Shown here: positions 35,131 to 42,584 of the stretch, in pieces
Layout of the letters: each line of letters starts with the position of its first letter
Numbering within the stretch: position 1 is the first letter of the stretch
DNA from: Natronomonas aquatica
GTDB lineage: Archaea; Halobacteriota; Halobacteria; Halobacteriales; Haloarculaceae
Direction of reading: 5' to 3'
DNA length: 64,000 nt
Assembly (NCBI RefSeq): GCF_024449025.1
Contig: NZ_JAHLKM010000002.1
Span: 124,001-188,000 of the forward strand
Notes under the pieces: generated by a model
What the model was told of the DNA's origin: nothing
The model's input: only the letters and a program-made list of their open reading frames with translations
The model's database searches: none
Position numbers and translations under genes: made by a program

Positions 35131-35417
35131 CACGAGGCCCCCGTCGTTTCGACGACGTCCGGACAACCGTCCGAATCCTGGAACCCGTTGTCCGTCTCCG
35201 GGCGGGTCGGACAGCGGTCATTCGAGTCGTTGATTCCGTCCCCATCGTAGTCGTTCGAAGCCTGTCGTTCCGGAACGGTCCGGTTAGTGAGATCAGCCTG
35301 CTCTTCTTCGGCGGCCTGGGCCGTCCGGACGCTCGCGATCTGCCACAGCAATGGGGTCGTTACGACCAGCATGACGATCGCGACGACAGTGATTCGCTGC
35401 TTATTCGTCCAGGACAT
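35130..35417 (-). CDS. Secreted or anchored protein with thrombospondin type-3 calcium repeat
   Basis: 95 aa protein. N-terminal helix (QRITVVAIVMLVVTTPLLWQ) serves as signal or anchor, followed by an external region ending in a TSP type-3 repeat: DYDGDGINDSNDRCP and a partial second turn NGFQDSDGCPDVV. These Asp-rich loops bind calcium and the two Cys can pair. The extreme C-terminus is ETTGAS, which resembles but does not fully match the Dxx[ST]GAT flavinylation motif used by ApbE. It starts inside the end of apbE (17-bp overlap) and ends on the ATG of the heme protein, so it is tightly coupled to both. Confidence 0.7.
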   Translation of the reverse strand: MSWTNKQRITVVAIVMLVVTTPLLWQIASVRTAQAAEEEQADLTNRTVPERQASNDYDGDGINDSNDRCPTRPETDNGFQDSDGCPDVVETTGAS

Positions 35418-36267
35418 GATGCTTGAATCCCTCCGTTCGATGGAAGACGCCGTCGTGTACGACGAGCGCCTCAAGCCCATCCCAGTCCTCGGCAAGCGAG
35501 CGTCCGTCGGCGAGCGGAAGCGCCGCGAGCGTCGTCGCGAGCGCGTCGGCTTCCATGCAGTCCCGCCGCGCGAGGACGGTTACGGACTCGTGGCGGGCCC
35601 CGATGTGCTCTGTCGTCGGGTCATAGACGTGGTCGACACCGTCGCGTTCGCGGCGATAGTCACCCGAAGTCGCGATCGACCACCCGGTATCAAGCGTTTT
35701 CAGCAGCGTCTCGTCGCCGTACGGGCTTTCGATGGCAATCGGACCGGTCGGCGGAGACATATCACCGCCGCCGCTGACGAACCCCCGTCGGCCGATCCCG
35801 TCGAGTGCGTCCGCGGCCCGATCGACGATATACCCCTTGGCGAGGCCGTTGAGATCGAGGGGAACGTCCGTCTCGACGGTGTCGCCGTCGACGGTCACCG
35901 TCCCCGTATCGAACGATCGTGGAAGCGAATCGCTGTCGCCCCGGAGATACGCCTTGAGGTCGTGTTCGGTCCGGCCCTGATGGATATCGAAGACACCGTC
36001 GGTACGGTGGAAGTATTCGATGCCTCGGCGGACGAGGCGGGCGACTTGCTGGTTCGTGACGCAGCCAGCCTCGTTAAGTCGATATACGGCGCTCGCTGAG
36101 TCGAAGGCATCGAGTTGAGCGCGGAGTCGTTCGGCGGTTCGCTGAGCAGTATCGGCTGCGGTGGTTGTCGCGATTCCCGCCGCGTGCACACGGAACGACG
36201 TGTCACAGCAGCGGAACGTGCGCTGTGCGTCTCCGAGCCGTTCGTAGGCTAAAGAGAGAGCTACCAT
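35401..36267 (-). CDS. apbE: FAD:protein FMN transferase ApbE
   Basis: 288 aa enzyme that moves FMN from FAD onto a Ser/Thr of a target protein. Signatures: FVSGGGDMSP (near residue 165), PLDLNGLAKGYIVDRAADAL (about 136-155), HVYDPTTEH (213-221) and the Mg-site segment CMEADALATTLAAL with D241 and T245. No signal peptide is visible, so it acts in the cytoplasm or is exported atypically. The start at 36267 lies 8 bp after the acidic-protein stop. No classical FMN-binding domain protein is in the window, so its substrate is probably one of its operon partners. Confidence 0.85.
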   Translation of the reverse strand: MVALSLAYERLGDAQRTFRCCDTSFRVHAAGIATTTAADTAQRTAERLRAQLDAFDSASAVYRLNEAGCVTNQQVARLVRRGIEYFHRTDGVFDIHQGRTEHDLKAYLRGDSDSLPRSFDTGTVTVDGDTVETDVPLDLNGLAKGYIVDRAADALDGIGRRGFVSGGGDMSPPTGPIAIESPYGDETLLKTLDTGWSIATSGDYRRERDGVDHVYDPTTEHIGARHESVTVLARRDCMEADALATTLAALPLADGRSLAEDWDGLEALVVHDGVFHRTEGFKHHVLDE

Positions 36268-36275
36268 ATCGGGAG

Positions 36276-36689
36276 TCAGTCTTCGTACCCCTCGTTCTCT
36301 TCGTGCTCTTCTTCGCCGTTTTCTTCGTATTCCTCCTCGTGTTCGTCTTCGTATTCTTCTTCGCCGTGTTCGTCTTCGTATTCTTCCTCGTGGTCTTCGT
36401 ACTCTTCTTCGCCGTGTTCGTCTTCGTATTCTTCTTCCTCGTGGTCTTCGTGTTCCTCGTAGCCAGATTGTGTTCGGACTTCGGGCGTGAAGTTCTGGTT
36501 CGGTTCGGGGGCGTCGGCGGCGAGCTGTCGACCGGTATCGGTGCCTGCTCCGGTCGCTTCTCCGGGTGAATCGGCCGTCAGACCGGGGACGAGAACGGGG
36601 AACGCGAGTCCACCGGCTACGACGGCAGTCAAGAGTGCGCCCACGAGCGTGAACGCGACGAGTCGATTGGTTGGAACTGGAACGCGCAT
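36276..36689 (-). CDS. Exported Glu/Tyr/His-rich repeat protein
   Basis: 137 aa protein. The N-terminal helix (RLVAFTLVGALLTAVVAGGL) is a signal or anchor, then a short linker, then about 60 residues made almost only of E, D, Y and H in repeats of EEEYEDEHG and EEYEDHE. Such a chain would bind many cations and, with its roughly ten His residues, transition metals. It is the first gene of the four-gene operon; TTATAT at about 36725 on the minus strand lies about 33 nt before the ATG. The DNA repeat (TCTTCGTATTCTTC units) could expand or shrink. Confidence 0.75.
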   Translation of the reverse strand: MRVPVPTNRLVAFTLVGALLTAVVAGGLAFPVLVPGLTADSPGEATGAGTDTGRQLAADAPEPNQNFTPEVRTQSGYEEHEDHEEEEYEDEHGEEEYEDHEEEYEDEHGEEEYEDEHEEEYEENGEEEHEENEGYED

Positions 36690-36856
36690 GGTTGTTCGCG
36701 TCCGGTCGGAATCGTTCCCCGATATAATGCGTTCGCGTCCAGCTGTCGAATCGTCGTACAGCCGTCGAATCCGGTGCGTCTTGCGGGACCTTTCTCACCC
36801 GAAGGGACCGATCCCGATAGCAGCAGCCGACGTTTGCTCTCGACCGACGGATTGGA

Positions 36857-36870
36857 TTAGATTAATCTAA
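36857..36870. promoter_or_regulatory. Perfect 14-bp palindrome TTAGATTAATCTAA, DtxR-like operator
   Basis: TTAGATTAATCTAA is fully self-complementary and resembles DtxR/MntR/IdeR-family boxes (TTAGG...CCTAA pattern). It lies 20 bp upstream of the TATA box of the metal ABC transporter and about 170 bp from the divergent operon start. A metal-dependent repressor or activator is expected to bind here; the regulator gene is not in the window. Confidence 0.6.
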
Positions 36871-36889
36871 TTTTTTGATTTGGTGGGTA

Positions 36890-36897
36890 AAATATAA
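36890..36897 (+). promoter_or_regulatory. TATA box of the metal ABC transporter operon
   Basis: AAATATAA lies 17 nt before GTG 36915 and 26 nt before GTG 36924. Spacing for a leaderless transcript favours the second GTG as the real start. Confidence 0.45.
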
Positions 36898-36914
36898 CCT
36901 CGGTCGTCACGAAC

Positions 36915-37961
36915 GTGGCGGTAGTGAAACCAGAATCAACTATCCGGAACGAGCCGGGACGGCTCCCCCGCAGGGCGTTCCTCGGACTATCGGCCGGTGC
37001 GCTCGCGACGGGGACCGCCGGCTGTATCGGGAGCGCCTCGGACGACAACGACGGGGATGAATACGTCGCTGTCGCGTCCTTTTTCACGTTCTACGATTTC
37101 GCACGACAGATCGCACAGGAAACGTCCATGACGGTTGAGAACCTGATCCCGGCCGGACTACACGGCCACGGCTGGGATCCGGATCCGTCGATCACCCGCG
37201 ACATCGTCGACGCGGACGCCTTCGTCAACGTCGGCCCGGAGTTTCAGCCGTGGGCCGATCGCGCACTCGAGACCGTCAGAGACGACGGGGCGGGGACGCG
37301 TTCGATAAACGTCCGCGAGGGGATCGAGTTGATCGATCTGGACGAAACCGTCGACGAAGAGGAGGCGATCCAGGGCGGGAAGGATCCTCACTTCTGGCTC
37401 GATCCGGAGCTGGCGAAGGGGGCCGTTGACAACATCGTCGAGGGGCTCTCGGCGGTCGCGCCCGAACACGAGGGGACCTTCGGGGACAACGCCGCCGACA
37501 TCAAACAGCGACTCGACGATCTCGACGCCGACTGGGAAGGTATCTTCGAGCGCGCCGCGCGCGATAACGTCTTTCTGGCGGCGCACAACGCCTTCGGATA
37601 CGTCGCCGACCGATACGACGTGAACATCCAGCCGCTGATCACGAACCTCGCCGCGGCCGACGACGTCCGGACGAGTGACATGCAGTTCGCCCAGGACATG
37701 ATCGCCGAACACGACATCCGGTATATCGGGGCGGCGATCTTCGAGCCTAACGGCTGGGCCCGCCAGTTGGTCGATGAGACCGACGCGGAGGCGTACTACC
37801 CCGTCACCCCGTACGCGGGCGTCACTGAAAAGTGGAGCCGGGAGGAATGGAGCTACTTCGATATCGCCCGCAGCATCAACATGCCGACCTTCGAGATCGT
37901 TCTGGGCTCGACAGCCCCCGAAGAGACCACGCTCGAGGAGGAGTGGCGAAACTTCGAATGA
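36915..37961 (+). CDS. Metal ABC transporter substrate-binding lipoprotein (ZnuA/TroA family)
   Basis: 348 aa cluster A-1 binding protein for Zn, Mn or Fe. A Tat lipoprotein signal (LPRRAFLGLSAGALATGTAG then Cys) anchors it outside. Metal ligand candidates: His in GLHGHGWDPDPS, His in KDPHFWLDPELAKGAV, His in LAAHNAFGYVADRYDV and an acidic residue near the C-terminus. There is no long His-rich loop of the ZnuA zinc type, so metal identity is open. GTG start at 36915; GTG at 36924 is an alternative nine bases on. It leads the three-gene transporter operon. Confidence 0.88.
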   Translation: MAVVKPESTIRNEPGRLPRRAFLGLSAGALATGTAGCIGSASDDNDGDEYVAVASFFTFYDFARQIAQETSMTVENLIPAGLHGHGWDPDPSITRDIVDADAFVNVGPEFQPWADRALETVRDDGAGTRSINVREGIELIDLDETVDEEEAIQGGKDPHFWLDPELAKGAVDNIVEGLSAVAPEHEGTFGDNAADIKQRLDDLDADWEGIFERAARDNVFLAAHNAFGYVADRYDVNIQPLITNLAAADDVRTSDMQFAQDMIAEHDIRYIGAAIFEPNGWARQLVDETDAEAYYPVTPYAGVTEKWSREEWSYFDIARSINMPTFEIVLGSTAPEETTLEEEWRNFE

Positions 37962-37989
37962 GACCGATCAGTCCGCGATTCATTGTTCA

Positions 37990-38730
37990 ATGTCACACAT
38001 ATCTGTAGAGAACGTTTCGTTCGGATACACGGCGACTCCGGTGGTTCGAGACGTATCGTTCACGATCGACGGCGGAGAGTACGTCGGGCTGGTCGGACCG
38101 AACGGGTCCGGAAAGAGTACCCTACTCCAGTTGCTCCTCGGGCTGTACGAACCCGACCGTGGCGACATCCGGCTCTTCGATCGGCCGACACGAGCGTTCG
38201 TCGACCGCGAGCGTGTCGGTTACGTCGCCCAAGACGTCACAACGAACACGAAGGAGATGCCGATCACCGTCGAGGAGGTCGTCCTGATGGGCCGGTTCCC
38301 GCATGCCGGGTTCGGCCGTATCACGGCCGACGACCGGGAACGGGCCCGAAAAGCGCTCCGGAAAGCCGGGATCGCCCACCTCGCCGGAAAGCGAATCACG
38401 AGGCTCTCGGGCGGCCAGCGCCAGCGAACCTACATCGCGCGGGCTCTCGCCGGGGAGGCGGACCTGTTGGTCTTCGACGAGCCAACCGTCGGGGTCGACG
38501 CAGAGTCCGTCGGGGAGTTCTTTTCGCTTCTGGACGAACTCAACCGTGACGGGATGTCGGTTCTGCTGGTCGAACACGACATCGAGGCGGTCATCGAACA
38601 CACCGATCGCGTTCTCTGTCTCAACGGGGAACTGTACTTCGACGGACCCTCCGAAGCGTTCCCCGAGAGCGACGCTCTCGAACGTGCCTACGGGATCACC
38701 ACCGGCGAGCGAGCCGGGGTGACACGATGA
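37990..38730 (+). CDS. Metal ABC transporter ATP-binding protein
   Basis: 246 aa ABC ATPase of the ZnuC/MntA group. Walker A GLVGPNGSGKSTLLQLLLGL, Q-loop YVAQDV, signature RLSGGQRQRTYIARAL, Walker B LLVFDEPTVGVD and the H-switch VLLVEHDIE are intact. The start at 37990 (MSHISVENVSFGY) follows the binding-protein stop by 28 bp; the stop overlaps the permease ATG (ATGA). It energises metal uptake with its two neighbours. Confidence 0.92.
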   Translation: MSHISVENVSFGYTATPVVRDVSFTIDGGEYVGLVGPNGSGKSTLLQLLLGLYEPDRGDIRLFDRPTRAFVDRERVGYVAQDVTTNTKEMPITVEEVVLMGRFPHAGFGRITADDRERARKALRKAGIAHLAGKRITRLSGGQRQRTYIARALAGEADLLVFDEPTVGVDAESVGEFFSLLDELNRDGMSVLLVEHDIEAVIEHTDRVLCLNGELYFDGPSEAFPESDALERAYGITTGERAGVTR

Positions 38731-39695
38731 TCGCGGACGTAGCGCGCGTGTTCACCCGGCCGGCTGGGTGGCTCATCGACGCCTGGAGCTATCTGCTCTC
38801 TTTAGTCGCTGGCTTTACCGGCATCGAGATGCTCCAGTACGCATTCATGCACCGGGCGTTTCTGGTCGGAATACTGATCGCGGTGATCGCCCCGCTGATC
38901 GGCACGTTTCTGGTCCACCGACAGCTCGCATTGATCGGTGACGCGCTCGCCCACACTGCCTTCGCCGGCGTCGCGGTCGGCCTGTTCGTCAACGCGACCC
39001 TCGGAACGGGAGTCTCGCCGTATCTCACCGCCGTCGTCGTGGCGATCGTGGCCGCGCTCGCGATCGAACTGATATCGGAGGTCACCGACGCCTACAACGA
39101 CGTCTCGATGGCGATCGTGCTCTCGACCGGCTTCGCGCTCGGGGCGGTTCTCATAAGTCTCAACGCCGGCGGGCTCGCGGTCGGCGTCAATCAGTACCTC
39201 TTCGGGAGTCTGGCAACCGTTTCACGCTCGAACACGATCATCCTGATCGGGCTGTTCGCGATCATCTCGCTCGTCGTCGGCACGACGTACAAACAACTGC
39301 TGTACGTAACGTTCGACGAGACGGCTGCCAGGGTAGCGGGGCTCAACGTCCCCTGGTACAACCGGATCATGACGATGCTCACCGCGATGGTCGTGGTGGG
39401 AGCGATGCAGATCATGGGCGTGATCCTCGTCGCGGCGATGCTCGTCGTCCCGGTCGCCGGCGCGGCACAGCTCGCCCGGAGCTTCCGGGAAGCGCTGCTC
39501 GCCTCGGTGATCCTCGCGGAAATCGCGGTGCTCGTCGGCATCACGCTCTCGTTTCATTACGAGGCGACCGCCGGCGGTACTATCGTCCTCGTCGCGGTGG
39601 CGGTCTACATCGCCGCCGTCCTGTTCGGGAAAGTACGGACGAACCGGAGCGCTGCCGACGCGCCCGCGACTGCGGACGAATCTACGGCCGATTGA
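38727..39695 (+). CDS. Metal ABC transporter permease (ABC-3/ZnuB family)
   Basis: 322 aa membrane component with about eight helices, for example FLVGILIAVIAPLIGTFLVH, YLTAVVVAIVAALAIELISE and IMGVILVAAMLVVPVAGAAQ. The cytoplasmic coupling segment (TFDETAARVAGLNVPWYNRI in essence) is typical of ABC-3 permeases. It begins in the ATPase stop. Its N-terminal 30 residues before the first helix are slightly longer than usual. Specificity among Zn, Mn and Fe cannot be read. Confidence 0.9.
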   Translation: MIADVARVFTRPAGWLIDAWSYLLSLVAGFTGIEMLQYAFMHRAFLVGILIAVIAPLIGTFLVHRQLALIGDALAHTAFAGVAVGLFVNATLGTGVSPYLTAVVVAIVAALAIELISEVTDAYNDVSMAIVLSTGFALGAVLISLNAGGLAVGVNQYLFGSLATVSRSNTIILIGLFAIISLVVGTTYKQLLYVTFDETAARVAGLNVPWYNRIMTMLTAMVVVGAMQIMGVILVAAMLVVPVAGAAQLARSFREALLASVILAEIAVLVGITLSFHYEATAGGTIVLVAVAVYIAAVLFGKVRTNRSAADAPATADESTAD

Positions 39696-39717
39696 GGTGG
39701 ATCCCGCCTGCGGGCGG

Positions 39718-40818
39718 TCAGAACTCGTCGATTCGCGTCTGGCTCGGTGGCGGCCCCTCCTCGGGCCGATCGCCCCCGAGCAGCCGTGGCAACGCCGTAT
39801 CGGCGAACGTCAGCCCCAACACGAGCACGATAGGAGCGAAAAAGAGCCCGTAGAACCCGAACACCACCGGACCGAAGATGTACGCGAGCATCAGCAGGCC
39901 GACGTGGGTACGATCGCCGCTGAGGTACGGCCGGAGGACGAGATCGGGTATCGTATCGACGACCACGATCACCAACACCAGAAAGCCGACGATATACGCG
40001 AAAAGCTCGGGGGTTCCGTCGAGCAGGATCGGAACCGCGGCGATCCCGGCGAGCGGCAGATAGATTACCTTCATCCCGACGACGGGGATCAGACTGGCGA
40101 TCCCGGTCAGCGCGCCGGCGAGTGCGGGGTAGGGAACCTCGACTGCCGAGGGAACGGCGGCGTTGTATCCCATAAAAACCGCGATCGCGACGAGCGAGAT
40201 GACGATGACGTTGAGCAGGTTTCCGAAAAGTACCGCCTCGAGTTCCTTGTCGGCGGCCTCGAAGTACTCCCTGACGATATCACCGTCGTCGAACCGAAGC
40301 AACCACGAGCGGAACGCCGTACCGTCGATCAGGAGATAATAGGTCACGATCCCGACGATAAGGAGGTTCATGAAGAGACCGGTGATGATGCTCGTCACGA
40401 ACGCCGCGTGTTGGGTGGCGAAATCGATGAACGTGTCCAGTTCACCGGCTCGATACGCCTCGGCGATGCCGGCGATGGTCGGTTCGGGAAGGTCCTCGAT
40501 CCCCTGGAACCACGCCACGCTTTCGGGGACGGACTCGACGATCGGATACGTCTCGATGAACGCCCGGGCTTCGACCGCGAGCAGGACCACGGTATAGCTG
40601 AGGAGCAAGACGAGCGGCAGCGCGAGCAAGGAGATCGTGAGCATCGCACGGATCCGCTTTGGGAGGTGGAGTTGCCCCAACGCGTCGTAGAACCGCCGCG
40701 TCGAGTAATACAGAAAGACTGCCACGGTGAACGCCGCGATGAACTGATAGACGATGTAGCCTACCGCCACGCCGACGATAACGCCGAACACTGCGACGAC
40801 GAGACGCTTTTCGTTCAT
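39718..40818 (-). CDS. AI-2E family (UPF0118/PerM-like) membrane protein
   Basis: 366 aa permease-like protein with about seven or eight helices. N-terminal helices (RLVVAVFGVIVGVAVGYIVY) are followed by a soluble helical insert (about 100-150) and a conserved C-terminal half with GALTGIASLIPVVGMKVIYL and VLRPYLSGDRTHVGLLMLAY (the family PxxxSxxxxxHP-like region). Members export diverse small molecules or ions such as AI-2 or Na/H; no substrate can be assigned. The start at 40818 excludes a long upstream frame without family character. It converges with the metal permease. Confidence 0.85.
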   Translation of the reverse strand: MNEKRLVVAVFGVIVGVAVGYIVYQFIAAFTVAVFLYYSTRRFYDALGQLHLPKRIRAMLTISLLALPLVLLLSYTVVLLAVEARAFIETYPIVESVPESVAWFQGIEDLPEPTIAGIAEAYRAGELDTFIDFATQHAAFVTSIITGLFMNLLIVGIVTYYLLIDGTAFRSWLLRFDDGDIVREYFEAADKELEAVLFGNLLNVIVISLVAIAVFMGYNAAVPSAVEVPYPALAGALTGIASLIPVVGMKVIYLPLAGIAAVPILLDGTPELFAYIVGFLVLVIVVVDTIPDLVLRPYLSGDRTHVGLLMLAYIFGPVVFGFYGLFFAPIVLVLGLTFADTALPRLLGGDRPEEGPPPSQTRIDEF

Positions 40819-41187
40819 ATGTACATCCTCCACGAGGGAGAAAATAAACGCCACGACGACCCAGAGTAGCGATCGAAGGCCAGTGCACACTCGATCGCAC
40901 TGCAGTCGTACGATCGACGAAATAGTTGCGGTGGTTACTATAGGGCCGTTCGCTTCGCTCCTGGAAACGAATCGGTCGCCGACCGAACGGACGGCGGTGT
41001 GTAACGATGTCGCATCGATCGCCACCGATTTGTAGTCCCCACGGCGAATGCCCGGTAATGAGCGAGTCAGCCGTCCCGGTAGCCGAACACGAACGGAACG
41101 GGAGCATCCGAGATCCAGCGTCACCGCGACGGCGCGGCCGAGATCCGATCCGACCGGTGATCCTCGGCATCATCACGGAGGGATACC
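40819..41187. other. Intergenic gap without supported gene
   Basis: 369 bp between the divergent AI-2E gene and chorismate mutase. Scattered CGATCG sites and an ORF ending GIITEGYHG that overlaps the chorismate mutase ATG are visible, but the ORF has weak coding character and no family match I recognise. No terminator or RNA gene was seen. Confidence 0.4.
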
Positions 41188-41508
41188 ATGGCTGACGAGG
41201 ACGCCGACAGGGAGGTATCGGTCCGGGGCGACCCGGCCGAGATGGACCTCGAGGAACTCCGCGAGGAGATCAGGGACATCGACCGCGAGATCGTCGAACA
41301 GATCGCCCAGCGGACCTACGTCGCCGACAGCATCGCCGCAGTCAAGCGCGAAAGAGGGTTACCGACGACCGACGAATCCCAGGAACAGGCGGTCATGGAA
41401 CGCGCCGGAGAGAACGCCGAACAGTTCGACGTGGACGCGAACCTCGTCAAGGCGATATTCCGGCTGTTGATCGAACTGAACAAAGTGGAGCAGCGGGAGT
41501 CTCGATAG
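41188..41508 (+). CDS. Chorismate mutase (AroQ class)
   Basis: 106 aa all-helical enzyme converting chorismate to prephenate for Phe/Tyr synthesis. The AroQ pattern is clear: DLEELREEIRDIDREIVEQI with the active-site Arg, RTYVADSIAAVKRERGLPTT with its Lys, and VMERAGENAEQFDVD, ending FRLLIELNKVEQRESR. The first 18 residues are an acidic extension. Length is right for the single-domain archaeal enzyme. The last 33 bp have a diverged second copy about 1 kb downstream, beyond a toxin-antitoxin module. Confidence 0.9.
   Translation: MADEDADREVSVRGDPAEMDLEELREEIRDIDREIVEQIAQRTYVADSIAAVKRERGLPTTDESQEQAVMERAGENAEQFDVDANLVKAIFRLLIELNKVEQRESR
41476..41508 (+). repeat. Direct repeat, left copy (3' end of chorismate mutase gene)
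   Basis: Encodes LNKVEQRESR and stop. Pairs with 42536-42566; the two copies agree at about 25 of 31 aligned positions plus a 2-bp gap, and most differences are at codon third positions. Together they bracket the VapBC module. Confidence 0.55.
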
Positions 41509-41707
41509 GTCGAAATATGTCGATATAGGCCGTATAACCCGCGTTTAGTCCTTGAAGTACTCTTCTGGTAGCTGCTCCTTCGATTAGGATTCGATGAAAA
41601 GCGCCACATCCACTCTCGCTGGCTCTAACACCATCAGCAGCCCCCTGTATTGCCACGAATTGAGGTCTAGACGGGTTCGTTCTGTCCGGTAGGCTCTATC
41701 CACCGTA

Positions 41708-41727
41708 AGACACAGTAATCTGTGTCT
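41708..41727. promoter_or_regulatory. Operator-like inverted repeat upstream of vapB
   Basis: Perfect 8-bp arms AGACACAG and CTGTGTCT around TAAT, ending 14 bp before the vapB ATG. Type II antitoxins with ribbon-helix-helix N-termini bind such palindromes to repress their own operon, so this is the likely autoregulatory site. Confidence 0.6.
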
Positions 41728-41741
41728 CAATAGTATTCTGT

Positions 41742-41972
41742 ATGCCCACTATCACGGTTAACGTGGACGACGCACTCAAAGAGCGGATGGAGAAGCACCC
41801 AGAGATCAACTGGAGCGAAGTGACTCGGCAGGCGATTCGAGACAAAATCGAGACACTCGAAGTGATGGACGAACTCACGTCCGAGAGTGAACTCACCGAG
41901 AGCGACGTCGTCGATATCGCCGACAAAATCAACGAGAGCGCACGCGAGCGCGTCGAAAAAGAGTCGGAGTAG
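41742..41972 (+). CDS. vapB: VapB-type antitoxin
   Basis: 76 aa antitoxin. Residues 1-45 fit a ribbon-helix-helix DNA-binding domain (PTITVNVDDALKERMEKHPE, NWSEVTRQAIRDKIE); the acidic, helical C-terminal part (VMDELTSESELTESDVVDIA) would wrap the toxin. It precedes vapC by 9 bp. The palindrome at 41708-41727 is the probable operator. GC is lower than in flanking genes, in keeping with acquisition. Confidence 0.85.
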   Translation: MPTITVNVDDALKERMEKHPEINWSEVTRQAIRDKIETLEVMDELTSESELTESDVVDIADKINESARERVEKESE

Positions 41973-41981
41973 CCTCGACGA

Positions 41982-42398
41982 ATGAAGCTGGTGGTCGATG
42001 CCAACGTCGTCATCTCCGCGCTCATCGCTGACTCGAAAACTCGTGAACTCATCGTCACGCTCGAACCCGACCTCCTGACACCCAAATTCGTCTACGACGA
42101 GATCGAGAACTACACCGAGTTGATCGTCGAGAAGTCCGGCATGAGTCCAGAGCGAGTCGCACAGTTTGTCGACCTCCTGTTTCAGTACATCGAGGTCGTC
42201 CCCGCCGAGGAGTTCTATCCGCACATCGAAGAGGCCGAAGCAGCGATCGGTGAAACTGATCCCGACGACGTGCTGTATGTCGCGTGCGCCTTGGCCAAAG
42301 ACGCAGACGTCTGGAGCGACGATACCGATTTCAACGAACAAAATCTCGTCGAGACACATTCGACGAGCGACGTGATCAACTCATTCGACACGCTCTAG
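41982..42398 (+). CDS. vapC: VapC-type PIN-domain ribonuclease toxin
   Basis: 138 aa PIN-domain endoribonuclease. The acidic centre is visible: D6 in KLVVDANVVISALI, Glu in KFVYDEIENYTELI, Asp in ETDPDDVLYVACALAKDADV and SDDTDF near the C-terminus. It is expected to cleave tRNA or other RNA when free and to be silenced by the upstream antitoxin. Length is normal and the catalytic residues are intact, so the module is probably active. Confidence 0.87.
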   Translation: MKLVVDANVVISALIADSKTRELIVTLEPDLLTPKFVYDEIENYTELIVEKSGMSPERVAQFVDLLFQYIEVVPAEEFYPHIEEAEAAIGETDPDDVLYVACALAKDADVWSDDTDFNEQNLVETHSTSDVINSFDTL

Positions 42399-42535
42399 CC
42401 GATCGGAACAACCGCCTGTAGAGCAAGCTATCTCTACTTATATATGCCATCTATAGACACCTTCTATATCTCGAATTCAGGGGAGATGGTTTTCGCGAAA
42501 TCAATTTAATCGTATATATGGTGGATTTCAGCTAT

Positions 42536-42566
42536 CTGAACAAGGTCGAACAAAGAGAGTCGATAG
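42536..42566 (+). repeat. Direct repeat, right copy (relic of chorismate mutase 3' end)
   Basis: Reads FSYLNKVEQRES in frame, like the chorismate mutase C-terminus, then loses the stop through a 2-bp difference. No gene reads through it. It lies just right of the VapBC module and before the CNNM gene end. Confidence 0.55.
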
Positions 42567-42584
42567 ACCACGGCTCCTCTCCGA

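Noticed and set aside
39697-40869. Long plus-strand frame opposite the AI-2E gene
   Set aside because: It is the antisense shadow of the membrane protein and is full of D/R/H low-complexity sequence.
41007-41195. ORF ending GIITEGYHG overlapping the chorismate mutase start
   Set aside because: Composition and codon use are weak and I cannot match it to shikimate kinase, which often precedes chorismate mutase.
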